Source: Catellatospora sp. KI3 (GTDB lineage Bacteria > Actinomycetota > Actinomycetes > Mycobacteriales > Micromonosporaceae). Taken from it: a DNA stretch of 64,000 bases. The position numbers and the translations under genes were made by a program. The notes under the pieces are model-generated. The model ran no database searches and was not told the DNA's origin. It saw nothing but the letters and a program-made list of their open reading frames with translations. The stretch is taken from NCBI RefSeq assembly GCF_029948125.1, contig NZ_JASAMB010000006.1, positions 186,001 to 250,000 of the forward strand, given 5' to 3'. Below are positions 1-8,292 of this stretch, one piece after another (the first letter of the stretch is position 1; the number at the start of each line of letters is the position of its first letter).

Positions 1-89
1 TCGCGGTCGCCGGTGCACGCGGACAGGGCGAGGGTGAGGCTGAGGCTGATCACCGCAGTGACCAGGCCGTGGCTGCGCCGTTGCGCCAT
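1..89 (-). CDS. Lipoprotein, N-terminal fragment (runs off window)
   Basis: Only the first 29 codons are in the window. They begin with ATG at 89, preceded by a GGGAG ribosome site seven bases upstream. The peptide has a basic start (MAQRRSH), a hydrophobic stretch and a lipobox LSAC followed by TGDR. This is the pattern of a lipoprotein signal peptide cleaved before Cys, so the mature protein would be tethered outside the membrane. Nothing can be said about function because the mature part lies outside the window. It is transcribed away from the idi/crtI pair in the same direction. Confidence 0.7.
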   Translation of the reverse strand, partial: MAQRRSHGLVTAVISLSLTLALSACTGDR

Positions 90-258
90 GGCCGCTCCCG
101 GGGGTGGAGTGGTGTCGCGGGCGGGAAGCCCCGGCGGTCCGCCGCGACGGCGACCACCGGCGACTGCTCACCAGCGGAGGGGAGCCCAGCGTGACACAGC
201 GGCGCAGGCTCTGCCAGGGGACGGCCGATGAAGTCTCGGCGGATCGCCGGGGACGGGG

Positions 259-801
259 CTAGGCGTTGTCCCCCAGCGCCACCTCGGTCACGCCGGCCAG
301 CCAGGGGGCGAAGTCGTCCGGGCTGCGGCCGAGCCAGGCGCGCAGGTCGGCCGGGGAGATCCAGCGCAGCGCGGCGACCTCGGCCGGGTCGGGCCGGGGC
401 GGTTCGGCGTCGGCGCCGAGGATGCCGAGCAGGACGTGGTCGTACTCGTCCTCGACCCGGCCGGTGTCCGGGTCGACGGCGCGGTAGCCGTACACCCCGA
501 TCTCGGTGAGTTCGACGGAGCGCACGCCGACCTCCTCGGCCAGGCGGCGCGCGGCGGCCGTGACGACCGGCTCGCCGGGGGCCGGGTGGCCGCAGGTGGC
601 GTTGGCCCAGCGCAGCGCGAACCGGGTCTTCACCGAGGCGCGCTGCTGCAGCAGCAGCCGCCCGGAGGCGTCCATCAGATGCACCGAGAAGGCGCGGTGC
701 CTGGTGCCCGGGGCGCTGTGCGCCTGACTGACAGTGGCCTTGCCGCAGGCCGTGCCGTCGGCATCGACCAGTTCGACCAGGTCTTCTTCCCGTGACCTCA
801 T
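259..801 (-). CDS. idi: Isopentenyl-diphosphate delta-isomerase, type I
   Basis: This 180-residue Nudix-fold enzyme interconverts isopentenyl and dimethylallyl diphosphate in isoprenoid synthesis. The family's active-site features are visible: Cys70 in WANATCGHP, metal-binding His28, His35 and His72, and the acidic pair Glu117/Glu119 in the EDEYDH motif. A Nudix-like helix (GEPVV..AARRLAEEVGV) follows the Cys. Length matches bacterial type I enzymes. Its ATG overlaps the stop of the upstream desaturase gene by four bases, so the two are probably translated together. The pairing suggests a role in carotenoid supply rather than only housekeeping prenyl synthesis. Confidence 0.95.
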   Translation of the reverse strand: MRSREEDLVELVDADGTACGKATVSQAHSAPGTRHRAFSVHLMDASGRLLLQQRASVKTRFALRWANATCGHPAPGEPVVTAAARRLAEEVGVRSVELTEIGVYGYRAVDPDTGRVEDEYDHVLLGILGADAEPPRPDPAEVAALRWISPADLRAWLGRSPDDFAPWLAGVTEVALGDNA

Positions 802-2225
802 GAGCGCGCTCCGATCACCCGACGCGCGGCCGCCCTACCCGAGATCAGGACCATCGGTACTCCGACGCCGGGGCGCGTGCCGGACCCCGTGAACACCACA
901 TTTGTCAGGGTCGGATGCAGGTTACCCGGCCGCAGGGGTCCGCTCTGCCGCAAGGTGTGCGCACTCGCGAACGGTGTGCCGAATGTCATACCCTGTCGGG
1001 CCCAGTCGTCGGGCGTGACCACATAGGACAAGGCCAGGTCGGCGCCCAGATCCAGGTAGCCGCGGGCCTCCAGGGTGGCCAGCAGCTCGCCGGCGTACCG
1101 GCGGCCTACCGGGCCGTCCCAGCGCACCGGCGCCGTCTTCAGGTTCGGCACCGGCACGGTCACCTGGTACGTCTGCCGCCCCGCCGGGGCCGCCCCCGGA
1201 TCGGTCCGGCTCGGGTTGGTGACCAGCACCGTCGGGTCGCTCATCAGCTCGCCCCGGTTGACCACCTCGTCGAACGTCCGCTGCCAGGACCGCCCGAAGT
1301 GCAGATTGTGGTGCGCGATCCGCTGGTAGCCGCCCCGGTCGTCCCGGGTGCCCAGGTGCAGCACCACGCACGAGGGCGCCGGCCGCAGCCGCCGCACCCG
1401 CGCCGGCGCCCCGCCCGGCAGCAGCCCGTACGCCGCGGGCAGGTCGGGATTCAGCACCACGGCGTCAGCGGTCAGCCGCTCCCCGTCCGCGGTGTGCACC
1501 GCCACCGCCCGGTCCCCTCGCGTCTCCACCCGCGTCACCTCCGTATGGAACCGGAAGCTCACCCCGTGCTTCTCCGCCGCCGCGGCCAGCGCCCTGGGCA
1601 CGGCGTTCATGCCGCCCCTCGGGTACCAGACCTCCGTCACCGTGTCGAGGTACGACGCGACCCGCGGGTCCCGCCCCGTCAGCAGGTTCCGGAAGGCGAA
1701 CAGGCGCTGCGTACGCGGATCGGCGAAGAAGTCGGTGAGCCGCCGCCGCGCGCCCTCGCTCGCCAGCGTGCGCCAGTGCCCGGCCGGATCACGCCGCTCG
1801 AACGACTGCAGCCGCCGCGCCCAGCGCAGGAACCGCAGGTAGCCCGCGGCCTCCTTGCCGCCGCAGAGGCGGGCGATCGCGGCCACCATCCGGTCGGGGT
1901 CGGCGTGCACGTCCAGCCTCGTCCCGTCGGGGAAGTGCGCCCGGTAGGCCGGGTCGAGGCGGATCAGCTCGATCCAGTCGTAGAGGTGCTCGCCGACCGC
2001 GTGCAGCGGTTCGGCCAGCAGCTCCGGCGATGTGATCATCGTGGGCCCGGTGTCGAAGCGGTGTCCGTCGAGTTCGAGCACCCCGACCTGCCCGCCGGGG
2101 TGCCCGCTCCGCTCCAACACGGTGACCTCGCGCCCTGCCCCTGCCAGGTGCAGCGCGCAGGCGAGCCCGCCCAGGCCGGCCCCCACCACGACGACATGAT
2201 TTGTCGGCCCTAGTACGGTTCGCAC
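798..2225 (-). CDS. CrtI-family carotenoid/phytoene desaturase-like FAD oxidoreductase
   Basis: A 475-residue flavoprotein with an N-terminal dinucleotide-binding loop (VVVVGAGLGG, about residues 11-20), an ERSGHPGG segment where family members bind FAD, and a C-terminal GTRPGVGVPMVLISGRAAA segment typical of CrtI desaturases. It likely removes hydrogens from a C40 (or related) polyene. GTG at 2225 is taken as the start because VRTVLGPTNHVVVVGAG fits the usual N-terminus; an upstream in-frame ATG at 2264 would add 13 residues and has a weak GAGAG site. It overlaps idi by four bases. No phytoene synthase is in view, so the exact substrate is open. Confidence 0.85.
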   Translation of the reverse strand: MRTVLGPTNHVVVVGAGLGGLACALHLAGAGREVTVLERSGHPGGQVGVLELDGHRFDTGPTMITSPELLAEPLHAVGEHLYDWIELIRLDPAYRAHFPDGTRLDVHADPDRMVAAIARLCGGKEAAGYLRFLRWARRLQSFERRDPAGHWRTLASEGARRRLTDFFADPRTQRLFAFRNLLTGRDPRVASYLDTVTEVWYPRGGMNAVPRALAAAAEKHGVSFRFHTEVTRVETRGDRAVAVHTADGERLTADAVVLNPDLPAAYGLLPGGAPARVRRLRPAPSCVVLHLGTRDDRGGYQRIAHHNLHFGRSWQRTFDEVVNRGELMSDPTVLVTNPSRTDPGAAPAGRQTYQVTVPVPNLKTAPVRWDGPVGRRYAGELLATLEARGYLDLGADLALSYVVTPDDWARQGMTFGTPFASAHTLRQSGPLRPGNLHPTLTNVVFTGSGTRPGVGVPMVLISGRAAARRVIGARS

Positions 2226-2323
2226 CGGTTCATGGTGGCACGTTCGGCCAGTCCGACACGCCATTCAGCCACTCTCTACCCGCCACCTAGCCGATATCTG
2301 ACAAATCGGACATCGGGGTGGGT

Positions 2324-2383
2324 GCAGTTTCGGGGAAGTTGCACGAACCCGGGCCAAGATTCCCGCACTTTCCCCGAAACTGC
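2324..2383. repeat. Dispersed composite palindrome, family A copy 1
   Basis: Sixty bases with outer arms GCAGTTTCGGGGAA and TTCCCCGAAACTGC in inverted orientation around a variable centre. Each arm is itself a near-palindrome (GCAGTTTC...GAAAstem). Four other copies lie at 8166, 30241, 46091 and 62634. This copy sits between the 3' end of the GH74 gene and the 5' end of the desaturase gene, both on the minus strand. Confidence 0.85.
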
Positions 2384-2395
2384 CCCAAAACGCGG

Positions 2396-2432
2396 GGACC
2401 GCCCCCACCCCTGGGTGGGGTGGGGGCGGTCC
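2396..2432 (-). terminator. Strong hairpin, GH74 gene terminator
   Basis: A perfect 15-bp stem (GGACCGCCCCCACCC with its complement) and a 7-base loop begin 11 bases past the stop of the GH74 gene. There is no U-run, which is usual for actinobacterial hairpin terminators. Confidence 0.8.
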
Positions 2433-2442
2433 GGGGCGGGCG

Positions 2443-5178
2443 TCAGAGGGCGGTGCAGGTGATCGGGGAGGGGACGGGGTTGGCGGTGGTGTAGTTGGCG
2501 TTGAAGCCGGGGTTGGCGGTGGAGCCGGGGGCGAGGCCGCCGTTCCAGGACTCGTTGGTGATCTGGACGGCCGCGCCGGTCTGGGTCTTGATGCCGCCCC
2601 AGAGCTGGCTGATGACCTGTCCGGCGGTGTAGTTGAAGTTGACCCGCCAGCCGGTGGTCGCCACCGTGCCGGTGCTGGTCACCACGATCTCGCCCTGGAA
2701 GCCGCCGGGCCACGAGTTGAGGATCTTGTACGTGGCGCTGCACGCCTTCCCACCCTGCGGCGACGGCGACGCGCTCGGCGAGACCGACGGCGACGGCGAG
2801 GCGCTGCGCGAGGGCGACGGAGACACCGACGGCGACGCCGAAGCCGACGGGGACGCCGAGGTCGAGGCGCTGGGCGAGGCCGACGGGATCACCGAGGTGT
2901 CGCCGTACAGGATGCCGCGGCCGTTGGTGCCCAGGTAGACGCGGCCGTACGTGCGCGGGTCGCCGGTGATCGAGTCGCCGGCGTTGCCCCACTGGTGCTG
3001 CGCGTCGTTGATGCGGACCCAGCTCGCGCCCGCGTCGTTGGAGCGGTACACGCCGCGTACGCCGTCGATGGTGGCCATGGTGTAGACCGCCATGTTGCTG
3101 CGGCCCGGCGCCGCCTTGCCGAAGCCGACGCCGACCGCGCTGGCCGAGGCGGCGAACTTGGTGAAGCTGGTGCCCGAGTTGGTCGAGCGGTAGAGGCCGG
3201 TGTCGCTGGCCAGCCACAGCTCGCCCTCCACGCCCGGGATCGCCTTGAACCCGGCGATGACGCCCAGGCCCGAGGCGGCCGCGGTGAAGCTCTGCCCGCC
3301 GTTGGTGCTGACGTAGACGGTGCCGTTGTACGCGGCGTAGAACTTGTTCGCGTTGACCCGGTCCGACTCCACCTTGGCGGTGGCCGGCGCGCCGCTGGCC
3401 TGGGTGAACGAGCCGCCGAAGCTGGTGGCGTAGAAGACGCCGTTGGCCTCGGTGCTCCACACCACGCGGGTGCCGTTGGCGTTCAGCGCGACGGTGCCGC
3501 CCTGGGCGCCGCTGGGCGAGCTGCCCGACCACCAGTTCGCGCCGCCGTCGCTGGACACGCCGATGTTGGTCTGACCGTTGGCGGTGCGCGCGCCCTTGCC
3601 GACCCGGACCACGTAGCTCGGGTTCGACTCGGCGTAGTCGAGGCTGTTGGTGCTGCCGAAGTACGGCATGTCGAACATGTCCGGGACCACGGTCAGGTCG
3701 GTGTGCCGGAAGCCGCCGATGTCACCGACGCCCGAGATCAGCGGGGCCGAGCCGGTCGGCGGGCTGATCAGGTCGAGTACGGCGGTCTCCTCCAGGCCCT
3801 TGATCACCGGGGCCAGGGCGACCGTGCCGCCGGTGTCCAGCGCGGTCAGGTTGGTGGTCCCGTAGATCGTCGCGCCGGTGCCGAACATCATCCGGTTCGA
3901 GTTGAACGGGTCGATCTCCAGCGCCTCGGTCATCCAGCCCAGCTTCGGCGACTGCTCCGGGGCCGACTTCTGCTCGTTGAAGTCCAGCCACGGCACTCCG
4001 CTGATGTTCAGGGTGTACTTGTTGGTGCGGTTCGGCCAGGCGTAGTCGTAGAACTGCTTCCACGTCGCGCCGCCGTCGGTGCTGCGCCAGATGAAGGTGT
4101 CCGGGTACCAGGAGCTGTAGCCGGTGACCATCAGCGTGCTCGGGTTCTGCTTGTCCACGGACAGGCCGGAGTAGCCGAACCAGTTGTTGTTGGTGTCGGT
4201 CGACGGGACCGGGCTGATCTGGGTCCAGGTGCCGGTCGACAGCTGCATCTTCCACACGTCGCCGTGGCCGCCGTCGTACGGGCCGCCCTTGTCGCTGGTG
4301 GTGATGTAGAGGTACCCGCCCGCGATCTCACCCTGGTGGGCCAGGAAGCCGGTCGGCTGTCCGGCCACCCGCTCCCAGCTGGTGCCGCCGTTGAGGCTGC
4401 GGTAGACCGTGTTCTGCAGGTCGGCCACGCCCACGTAGATGGCCTGGGTGGTGTTGCCCGCGGTGCCGGTGGACTTGTCGAACGCGACCCAGACCACGCC
4501 CTGGTTGTACGTCAGGTACTGGTTGGTGTCGGCGGCGTCCTGCACGTAGTTGCCGACGTTCGGGAAGTTGGTGACCTTGGCCCAGGTCACGCCCGAGTCG
4601 GTGCTGCGCCACAGGCCGTTGCCGGCCTCGGTGCCGAAGTAGAGGGTGCTGTTCTTGTTCGGGTCGATCGCGAGGCGCTCGCCCATGCCCCGGCCGGGCA
4701 TGTTGCCGCCGACCTTGAACGGCAGCGTGGTCGCCGCCCAGGTGGCGCCCTTGTCCGAGGAGCGCAGGATGGCGCCGTTGTTCGGGTCCCAGCTGTTCAG
4801 GTACATGCCGACCGCGGCGTACACCTTGTTGGTCTGCACCGGGTCGGTGGCCAGGCTCAGCACGCCGTTGTAGTTCCAGTTGTCCCAGCCCGCCCAGTCC
4901 AGCAGCGGGGTCCAGCTGCCGGCCGACTGGTTCCAGCGGTAGGCGCCGCCGATGTCGGTCCGGGCGTAGATCAGGTTCTGCTCGGTGGGGTTGAAGATGA
5001 TGCCGGGGACGAACCCGCCGCCGTCGATCCGGACGTTCTTCCAGGTGTACGGCTCAGACGCGGCGGCCAGCGCCGGTGTGCCACCGGCCAGCTGGGTCAC
5101 CACGGCCAGTGCGCCGGCGGCGAGGGTGGCGGCTACCGCACCGGCGAGGGTGCGGGTTCTTCGAGCACGCGTTGGCAT
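2443..5178 (-). CDS. Secreted GH74 xyloglucanase with C-terminal CBM2
   Basis: A 911-residue exported enzyme that should cut xyloglucan in plant cell wall. A basic, hydrophobic signal peptide spans about residues 1-40 (ends PALAAA). The double seven-bladed propeller of GH74 follows, with many Asp-box repeats (for example STDGGATW, SSDGGANW, STNGGQSF). The two catalytic aspartates of the family fall in TDIGG (Asp75) and GDIGGFRH (about residue 486). A Ser/Pro/Ala-rich linker (about 763-811) leads to a family 2 cellulose-binding module with one Cys near each end. ATG at 5178 has a GAGAGG site nine bases upstream. Whether it cuts inside chains or from ends cannot be told. Confidence 0.95.
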   Translation of the reverse strand: MPTRARRTRTLAGAVAATLAAGALAVVTQLAGGTPALAAASEPYTWKNVRIDGGGFVPGIIFNPTEQNLIYARTDIGGAYRWNQSAGSWTPLLDWAGWDNWNYNGVLSLATDPVQTNKVYAAVGMYLNSWDPNNGAILRSSDKGATWAATTLPFKVGGNMPGRGMGERLAIDPNKNSTLYFGTEAGNGLWRSTDSGVTWAKVTNFPNVGNYVQDAADTNQYLTYNQGVVWVAFDKSTGTAGNTTQAIYVGVADLQNTVYRSLNGGTSWERVAGQPTGFLAHQGEIAGGYLYITTSDKGGPYDGGHGDVWKMQLSTGTWTQISPVPSTDTNNNWFGYSGLSVDKQNPSTLMVTGYSSWYPDTFIWRSTDGGATWKQFYDYAWPNRTNKYTLNISGVPWLDFNEQKSAPEQSPKLGWMTEALEIDPFNSNRMMFGTGATIYGTTNLTALDTGGTVALAPVIKGLEETAVLDLISPPTGSAPLISGVGDIGGFRHTDLTVVPDMFDMPYFGSTNSLDYAESNPSYVVRVGKGARTANGQTNIGVSSDGGANWWSGSSPSGAQGGTVALNANGTRVVWSTEANGVFYATSFGGSFTQASGAPATAKVESDRVNANKFYAAYNGTVYVSTNGGQSFTAAASGLGVIAGFKAIPGVEGELWLASDTGLYRSTNSGTSFTKFAASASAVGVGFGKAAPGRSNMAVYTMATIDGVRGVYRSNDAGASWVRINDAQHQWGNAGDSITGDPRTYGRVYLGTNGRGILYGDTSVIPSASPSASTSASPSASASPSVSPSPSRSASPSPSVSPSASPSPQGGKACSATYKILNSWPGGFQGEIVVTSTGTVATTGWRVNFNYTAGQVISQLWGGIKTQTGAAVQITNESWNGGLAPGSTANPGFNANYTTANPVPSPITCTAL

Positions 5179-5466
5179 TGCGGCATTCCTCTCAGGGACG
5201 CGAGAAGGGACGTCGCCGCCGTGTACGGGGAGAGCGTGAAGCGGGCCCGGGCAGTGTCGACCGCCGCACTCACCCGTCGGTCGGCGACGGAGTTCGTGCT
5301 GCTGCGGGACTGCCCTCGGCGCACACGGCACCGGCCCCGTGGAGAGGTTCACACGGGGCGCCGAGCCGTGTCAATAGTTGGGGGTATCAACGAATTATCG
5401 GCTACGTTGACCAGCTGTTCTGATCCGGTGAGAGGGCTCTGACGGAAGATCAGGGATCGACGCGCG
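5179..5466. other. Intergenic region upstream of GH74 gene
   Basis: No gene is seen in these 288 bases. They should hold the GH74 promoter. A modest inverted repeat (ACACGG at 5351-5356, CCGTGT at 5366-5371) is the only symmetric site noticed. No CebR-like AGCGCT operator is present. Confidence 0.5.
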
Positions 5467-6120
5467 CTACTCGATGCGGTCCAGTGCGGGGTCCGGGCGC
5501 TCGCCCAGGAACTCGATCCAGCGCTGCTTGGCGCAGGGGTAGTGGACAGCCGACTCCACCAGGGTCAGGAAGTCGGTCATCGTGGTGGTGAACCGGCGGG
5601 CCAGCTCCGCGTCGCCGACAGCGCCCCGCTCGTCCATCGCCTGATGCGCCTGGGCCAGGGAGAACATCTCCGGGTACACCCGGGCGCCCAGGTGCTCCAG
5701 CGGCACGCGCAGCGCCCACAGGCCGCGGTTGCCACCCACCATGGACGGTGAGGCCGACATCAGCAGCACGTGCCGGGCGGCGAACGGCTGCGGCCGCAGC
5801 CGCGAGGCCCAGTCGATCAGGTTCTTCAGGCCGCCGGGCAGCGAGGCGTTGTACTCAGGTGCCGCGATCACCAGCGCGTCCGCCCCGGTCAGCGCGGCGC
5901 CGAAGGCGCCCACCGGGTCCGGCAGGCCCACCGCGGCCTCCTCGTCGCCGTCGTAGGTGGGCAGCGGCCAGTCGCGCATGTCGGCCAGGTGGACCTGGGC
6001 GCCGAGGCGGCCCGCCTCCGCCGCGGCGTACGCGGCCAGCTTGCGGTTCAGCGACTCGCGCCGCAGCGACCCGCCGAACACGAGCAGCCGCACCGGGCGG
6101 TCGGGCGACGAGTGGTCCAT
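5467..6120 (-). CDS. NAD(P)H-dependent FMN reductase family flavoprotein
   Basis: A 217-residue flavodoxin-fold reductase. The FMN phosphate loop GGSLRRESLNRKLA lies near the N-terminus (about residues 15-28), and the flavin-binding APEYNASLPGGLKNLIDW motif of this family is near residue 90. It would reduce FMN or quinone/azo-type substrates with NAD(P)H. ATG at 6120 is chosen; an in-frame TTG at 6132 is possible. The gene stands alone, so physiological substrate is unknown. Confidence 0.85.
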   Translation of the reverse strand: MDHSSPDRPVRLLVFGGSLRRESLNRKLAAYAAAEAGRLGAQVHLADMRDWPLPTYDGDEEAAVGLPDPVGAFGAALTGADALVIAAPEYNASLPGGLKNLIDWASRLRPQPFAARHVLLMSASPSMVGGNRGLWALRVPLEHLGARVYPEMFSLAQAHQAMDERGAVGDAELARRFTTTMTDFLTLVESAVHYPCAKQRWIEFLGERPDPALDRIE

Positions 6121-6292
6121 GCCGCCACTCAACCACCCGGGACGGCCCGGCGTCGGCGGATCGGGCGAACGCGGCCGCCCGAGATTGTCAGGTTTGGGGC
6201 GGGGACTGGGCCGCAGTGACGGAGTAGGGCACTATGACGGCGGCGCGGTGAGACGCGCCGGCTATACCCTTCAACCCCTCCGGAGCTCGATC

Positions 6293-6856
6293 ATGAGTGA
6301 ATACACCCCTCAGGTGAACCTGGTCAGCCGCACCGGTGCCGGTGTGGTCGGCGGCGTCGCCGGCGGGCTGTTCCTGGCCCTGGTGCTGCAGATCCTGGGC
6401 CACATCAAGCCGTACGCCCAGCTCGTGGGCGAGACCGATGCGTCGACCGCATGGGTGATGACCCTCGTCGTGGCCGGTGCGGGCGGCGGCCTGTTCGGCG
6501 CGTTCCTGGGCAAGTTCATCCGCGGGCAGATCATTCCCGCGATCGGTGTCGGCCTGGTCTACGGCATGATCACCTGGGTGCTGCTCGCCCTGATCGTGCT
6601 GCCGATCCGGGGCGACGGCGCGTTCCTGGGCATCGCCGACGCGGGCGGCATCTTCGTCCTCGGCGTCTACGTCATCTTCGGCGTGGCCACCTCGATCGTG
6701 TACGCCATGTTCGGCCCGCGCCGCCGCCACTACTACCGCCGCCGCCGCGAGTACGGCTTCGTCATGGCGATGCCGTCCATGTCGCGCCGGCGCCGCAAGT
6801 CCCGTCGCAGCCACGACGACATCGACATCGATGTGGACGTGGAGATCGACGACTGA
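6293..6856 (+). CDS. Membrane protein of unknown function with Arg-rich/acidic tail
   Basis: A 187-residue protein with four likely membrane segments (roughly residues 17-37, 53-78, 83-105 and 115-140), several Gly-rich. After the last segment come a dense basic stretch (GPRRRHYYRRRREYG, then MSRRRRKSRRSHDD) and a strikingly regular acidic end DIDIDVDVEIDD. The start at 6293 has CGGAG upstream; the reading frame is open further 5' but without support. I do not recognise the family. The charged tail would lie on the cytoplasmic side by the positive-inside rule. Confidence 0.7.
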   Translation: MSEYTPQVNLVSRTGAGVVGGVAGGLFLALVLQILGHIKPYAQLVGETDASTAWVMTLVVAGAGGGLFGAFLGKFIRGQIIPAIGVGLVYGMITWVLLALIVLPIRGDGAFLGIADAGGIFVLGVYVIFGVATSIVYAMFGPRRRHYYRRRREYGFVMAMPSMSRRRRKSRRSHDDIDIDVDVEIDD

Positions 6857-6872
6857 TCCCCGCTCTCGGATC

Positions 6873-6911
6873 CGGCCCGGGTACGCCCGCCCTCGCGGTG
6901 CGCACCCGGGC
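6873..6911. terminator. Bidirectional terminator hairpin
   Basis: GGCCCGGGT (6873-6881) pairs perfectly with ACCCGGGCC (6903-6911). It lies between two converging genes, ending at 6856 (+) and 6919 (-). Confidence 0.65.
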
Positions 6912-6918
6912 CGTTCTG

Positions 6919-7116
6919 TCACCGGACCAGTTCGGCCAGCACGTCGGCGGGGACCTCCACCACCGTCTCGTGCGCCGGGACGTCCAGCTGCGACAGCGCC
7001 TCCGGGTCCGTCACCCGCCAGCCCTGGACGACGAAGGTGCCCCGGTCGGTGCGGTAGAGCGACGGGCAGTTGGTGTCGCCGGACAGCGCCGTCTTGCGGA
7101 TGAACGTGAGCTGCAC
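6919..7116 (-). CDS. Small conserved-looking protein, 65 aa
   Basis: GTG at 7116 follows a clear AGGGGGA ribosome site. The 65-residue product starts MQLTFIRKTALSGDTNCPS and has a TFVVQGWRV beta-like core. Proteins of this type are common in actinomycetes, often near helix-turn-helix regulators, but no function is known to me. No partner gene is adjacent here. Confidence 0.65.
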   Translation of the reverse strand: MQLTFIRKTALSGDTNCPSLYRTDRGTFVVQGWRVTDPEALSQLDVPAHETVVEVPADVLAELVR

Positions 7117-7257
7117 TGGTCCCCCTGGCCTCGACGTCGAAACACCCTTATCGGGTATATCGGTAGCTTAGCCACGCCCACCCCGCGCCGCCGGGGAGAG
7201 GCGCGCCGCCGGGATGATCGATCGGAGGGCTCCGGTGTGGAGGGACTTCGGCTGCCT

Positions 7258-7273
7258 TGTGACCTAAGTCACG
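7258..7273. promoter_or_regulatory. CRP/FNR-type operator candidate
   Basis: TGTGA-CCTAAG-TCACG fits the CRP consensus TGTGA-N6-TCACA with one mismatch; the inner GTGAC/GTCAC arms are perfect. It lies 134 bases upstream of the PP2C gene and 142 bases upstream of the divergent small gene's start, so it could act on either. Confidence 0.5.
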
Positions 7274-7406
7274 TGATTGCGCACGGAATCGCCACATGCC
7301 GCCAAGAGCACATGGTCGAGGCCGCCGGGCGTGTCGCGAACCGCGCGAGGCAAGATACGTACATCCGCTAAAGACAAAGTCGTTCGCGATAGGCAGGCTA
7401 GACACC

Positions 7407-8126
7407 ATGAGCTTGATCCTGCGCGCCGTGACCGTCACCGACCCGGGTCTGGTTCGGGAGAACAACGAGGACTCGGCGTACGCGGGCCGTCGACTGATCG
7501 CCGTCGCGGACGGCATCGGCGGCTCCCCCTCCGGCGAGGTGGCCAGCCACATCGTCATCAACGAGCTCGCGCCGCTGGACGCCGAGCCCGCCGACGGTGA
7601 CCCGGCCGACCCCCTGCTGGCCCGCCTGGCGAGCGCCAACCAGCGCATCCGGGAGGTCACCGACGCCGACCCCGCCAGCGAGGGCATGGGTACGACGCTG
7701 ACGGTGCTCGTCTTCGACGACGGCCGCGCCACCCTGCTGCACGTCGGCGACTCCCGGGCGTACCTGCTGCACGAGGGCGAGCTCAGCCAGCTCACGGTCG
7801 ACGACACGCTGGTCCAGGCGATGATCGAGCGCGGGCTGCTCACGCCCGCCGAGGCCCGGGTGCACCCGCACCGGTCGATCATCACGCAGGCCGTGCAGGG
7901 CCGGGAGTTCACGCCGGTCATCCTCACGCTCCAGCTGCGGCCCGGCGACCGGGTCATGCTGTGCAGCGACGGCCTGTCCGACGTCGTCGACGACGAGGCG
8001 ATCGCCGACGTGATGTCCCGCGTGATCGACGTACGCCCGTGCGCCGACCGCTTGGTCTCGCTCGCCCTGGCCGGCGGCGCCCCGGACAACGTGACCGTGG
8101 TCGTCGCGGACGTGGTGACCGCCTAG
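7407..8126 (+). CDS. PP2C-family Ser/Thr protein phosphatase
   Basis: A 239-residue soluble PPM/PP2C phosphatase made almost only of the catalytic domain. Metal-binding motifs are intact: ENNEDSAY near residue 15, VADGIGG near 33, GMGTTLTVLVF near 94, HVGDSRAYL near 115, LCSDGLSD near 190 and GAPDNVTVVV near the end. It should remove phosphates from Ser/Thr kinase targets using two Mn/Mg ions. The start at 7407 has AGGCAGG upstream; a longer open frame to 7296 lacks a site. No kinase or FHA gene is beside it, unlike the usual pstP locus. Confidence 0.92.
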   Translation: MSLILRAVTVTDPGLVRENNEDSAYAGRRLIAVADGIGGSPSGEVASHIVINELAPLDAEPADGDPADPLLARLASANQRIREVTDADPASEGMGTTLTVLVFDDGRATLLHVGDSRAYLLHEGELSQLTVDDTLVQAMIERGLLTPAEARVHPHRSIITQAVQGREFTPVILTLQLRPGDRVMLCSDGLSDVVDDEAIADVMSRVIDVRPCADRLVSLALAGGAPDNVTVVVADVVTA

Positions 8127-8165
8127 ACCGCACCACCCCGCCCGCCCTTCGGCGGGTTGATCATG

Positions 8166-8223
8166 CACTTTCGGGGAGAGTGCTGGAATGGACGCCAAGA
8201 TTCCAGCACTTTCCCCGAAAGTG
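8166..8223. repeat. Dispersed composite palindrome, family A copy 2
   Basis: Arms CACTTTCGGGGA and TCCCCGAAAGTG in inverted orientation with an inner GTGCTGGAAT/ATTCCAGCAC pair. It lies between two converging genes. The bases just before it (GATCATGCACTT) resemble the outer part of the family C element at 42745. Confidence 0.85.
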
Positions 8224-8240
8224 TTTCCTGATCTTGACGC

Positions 8241-8259
8241 GCGTCGCGTGACGCGACGC
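8241..8259 (-). terminator. Hairpin downstream of lacI-type gene
   Basis: GCGTCGCG-TGA-CGCGACGC is a perfect 8-bp stem with a three-base loop, 34 bases beyond the stop of the LacI-type gene. Confidence 0.55.
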
Positions 8260-8292
8260 TCGGGTCGGGCATCGCGGCGGTGCCCCTGCCGG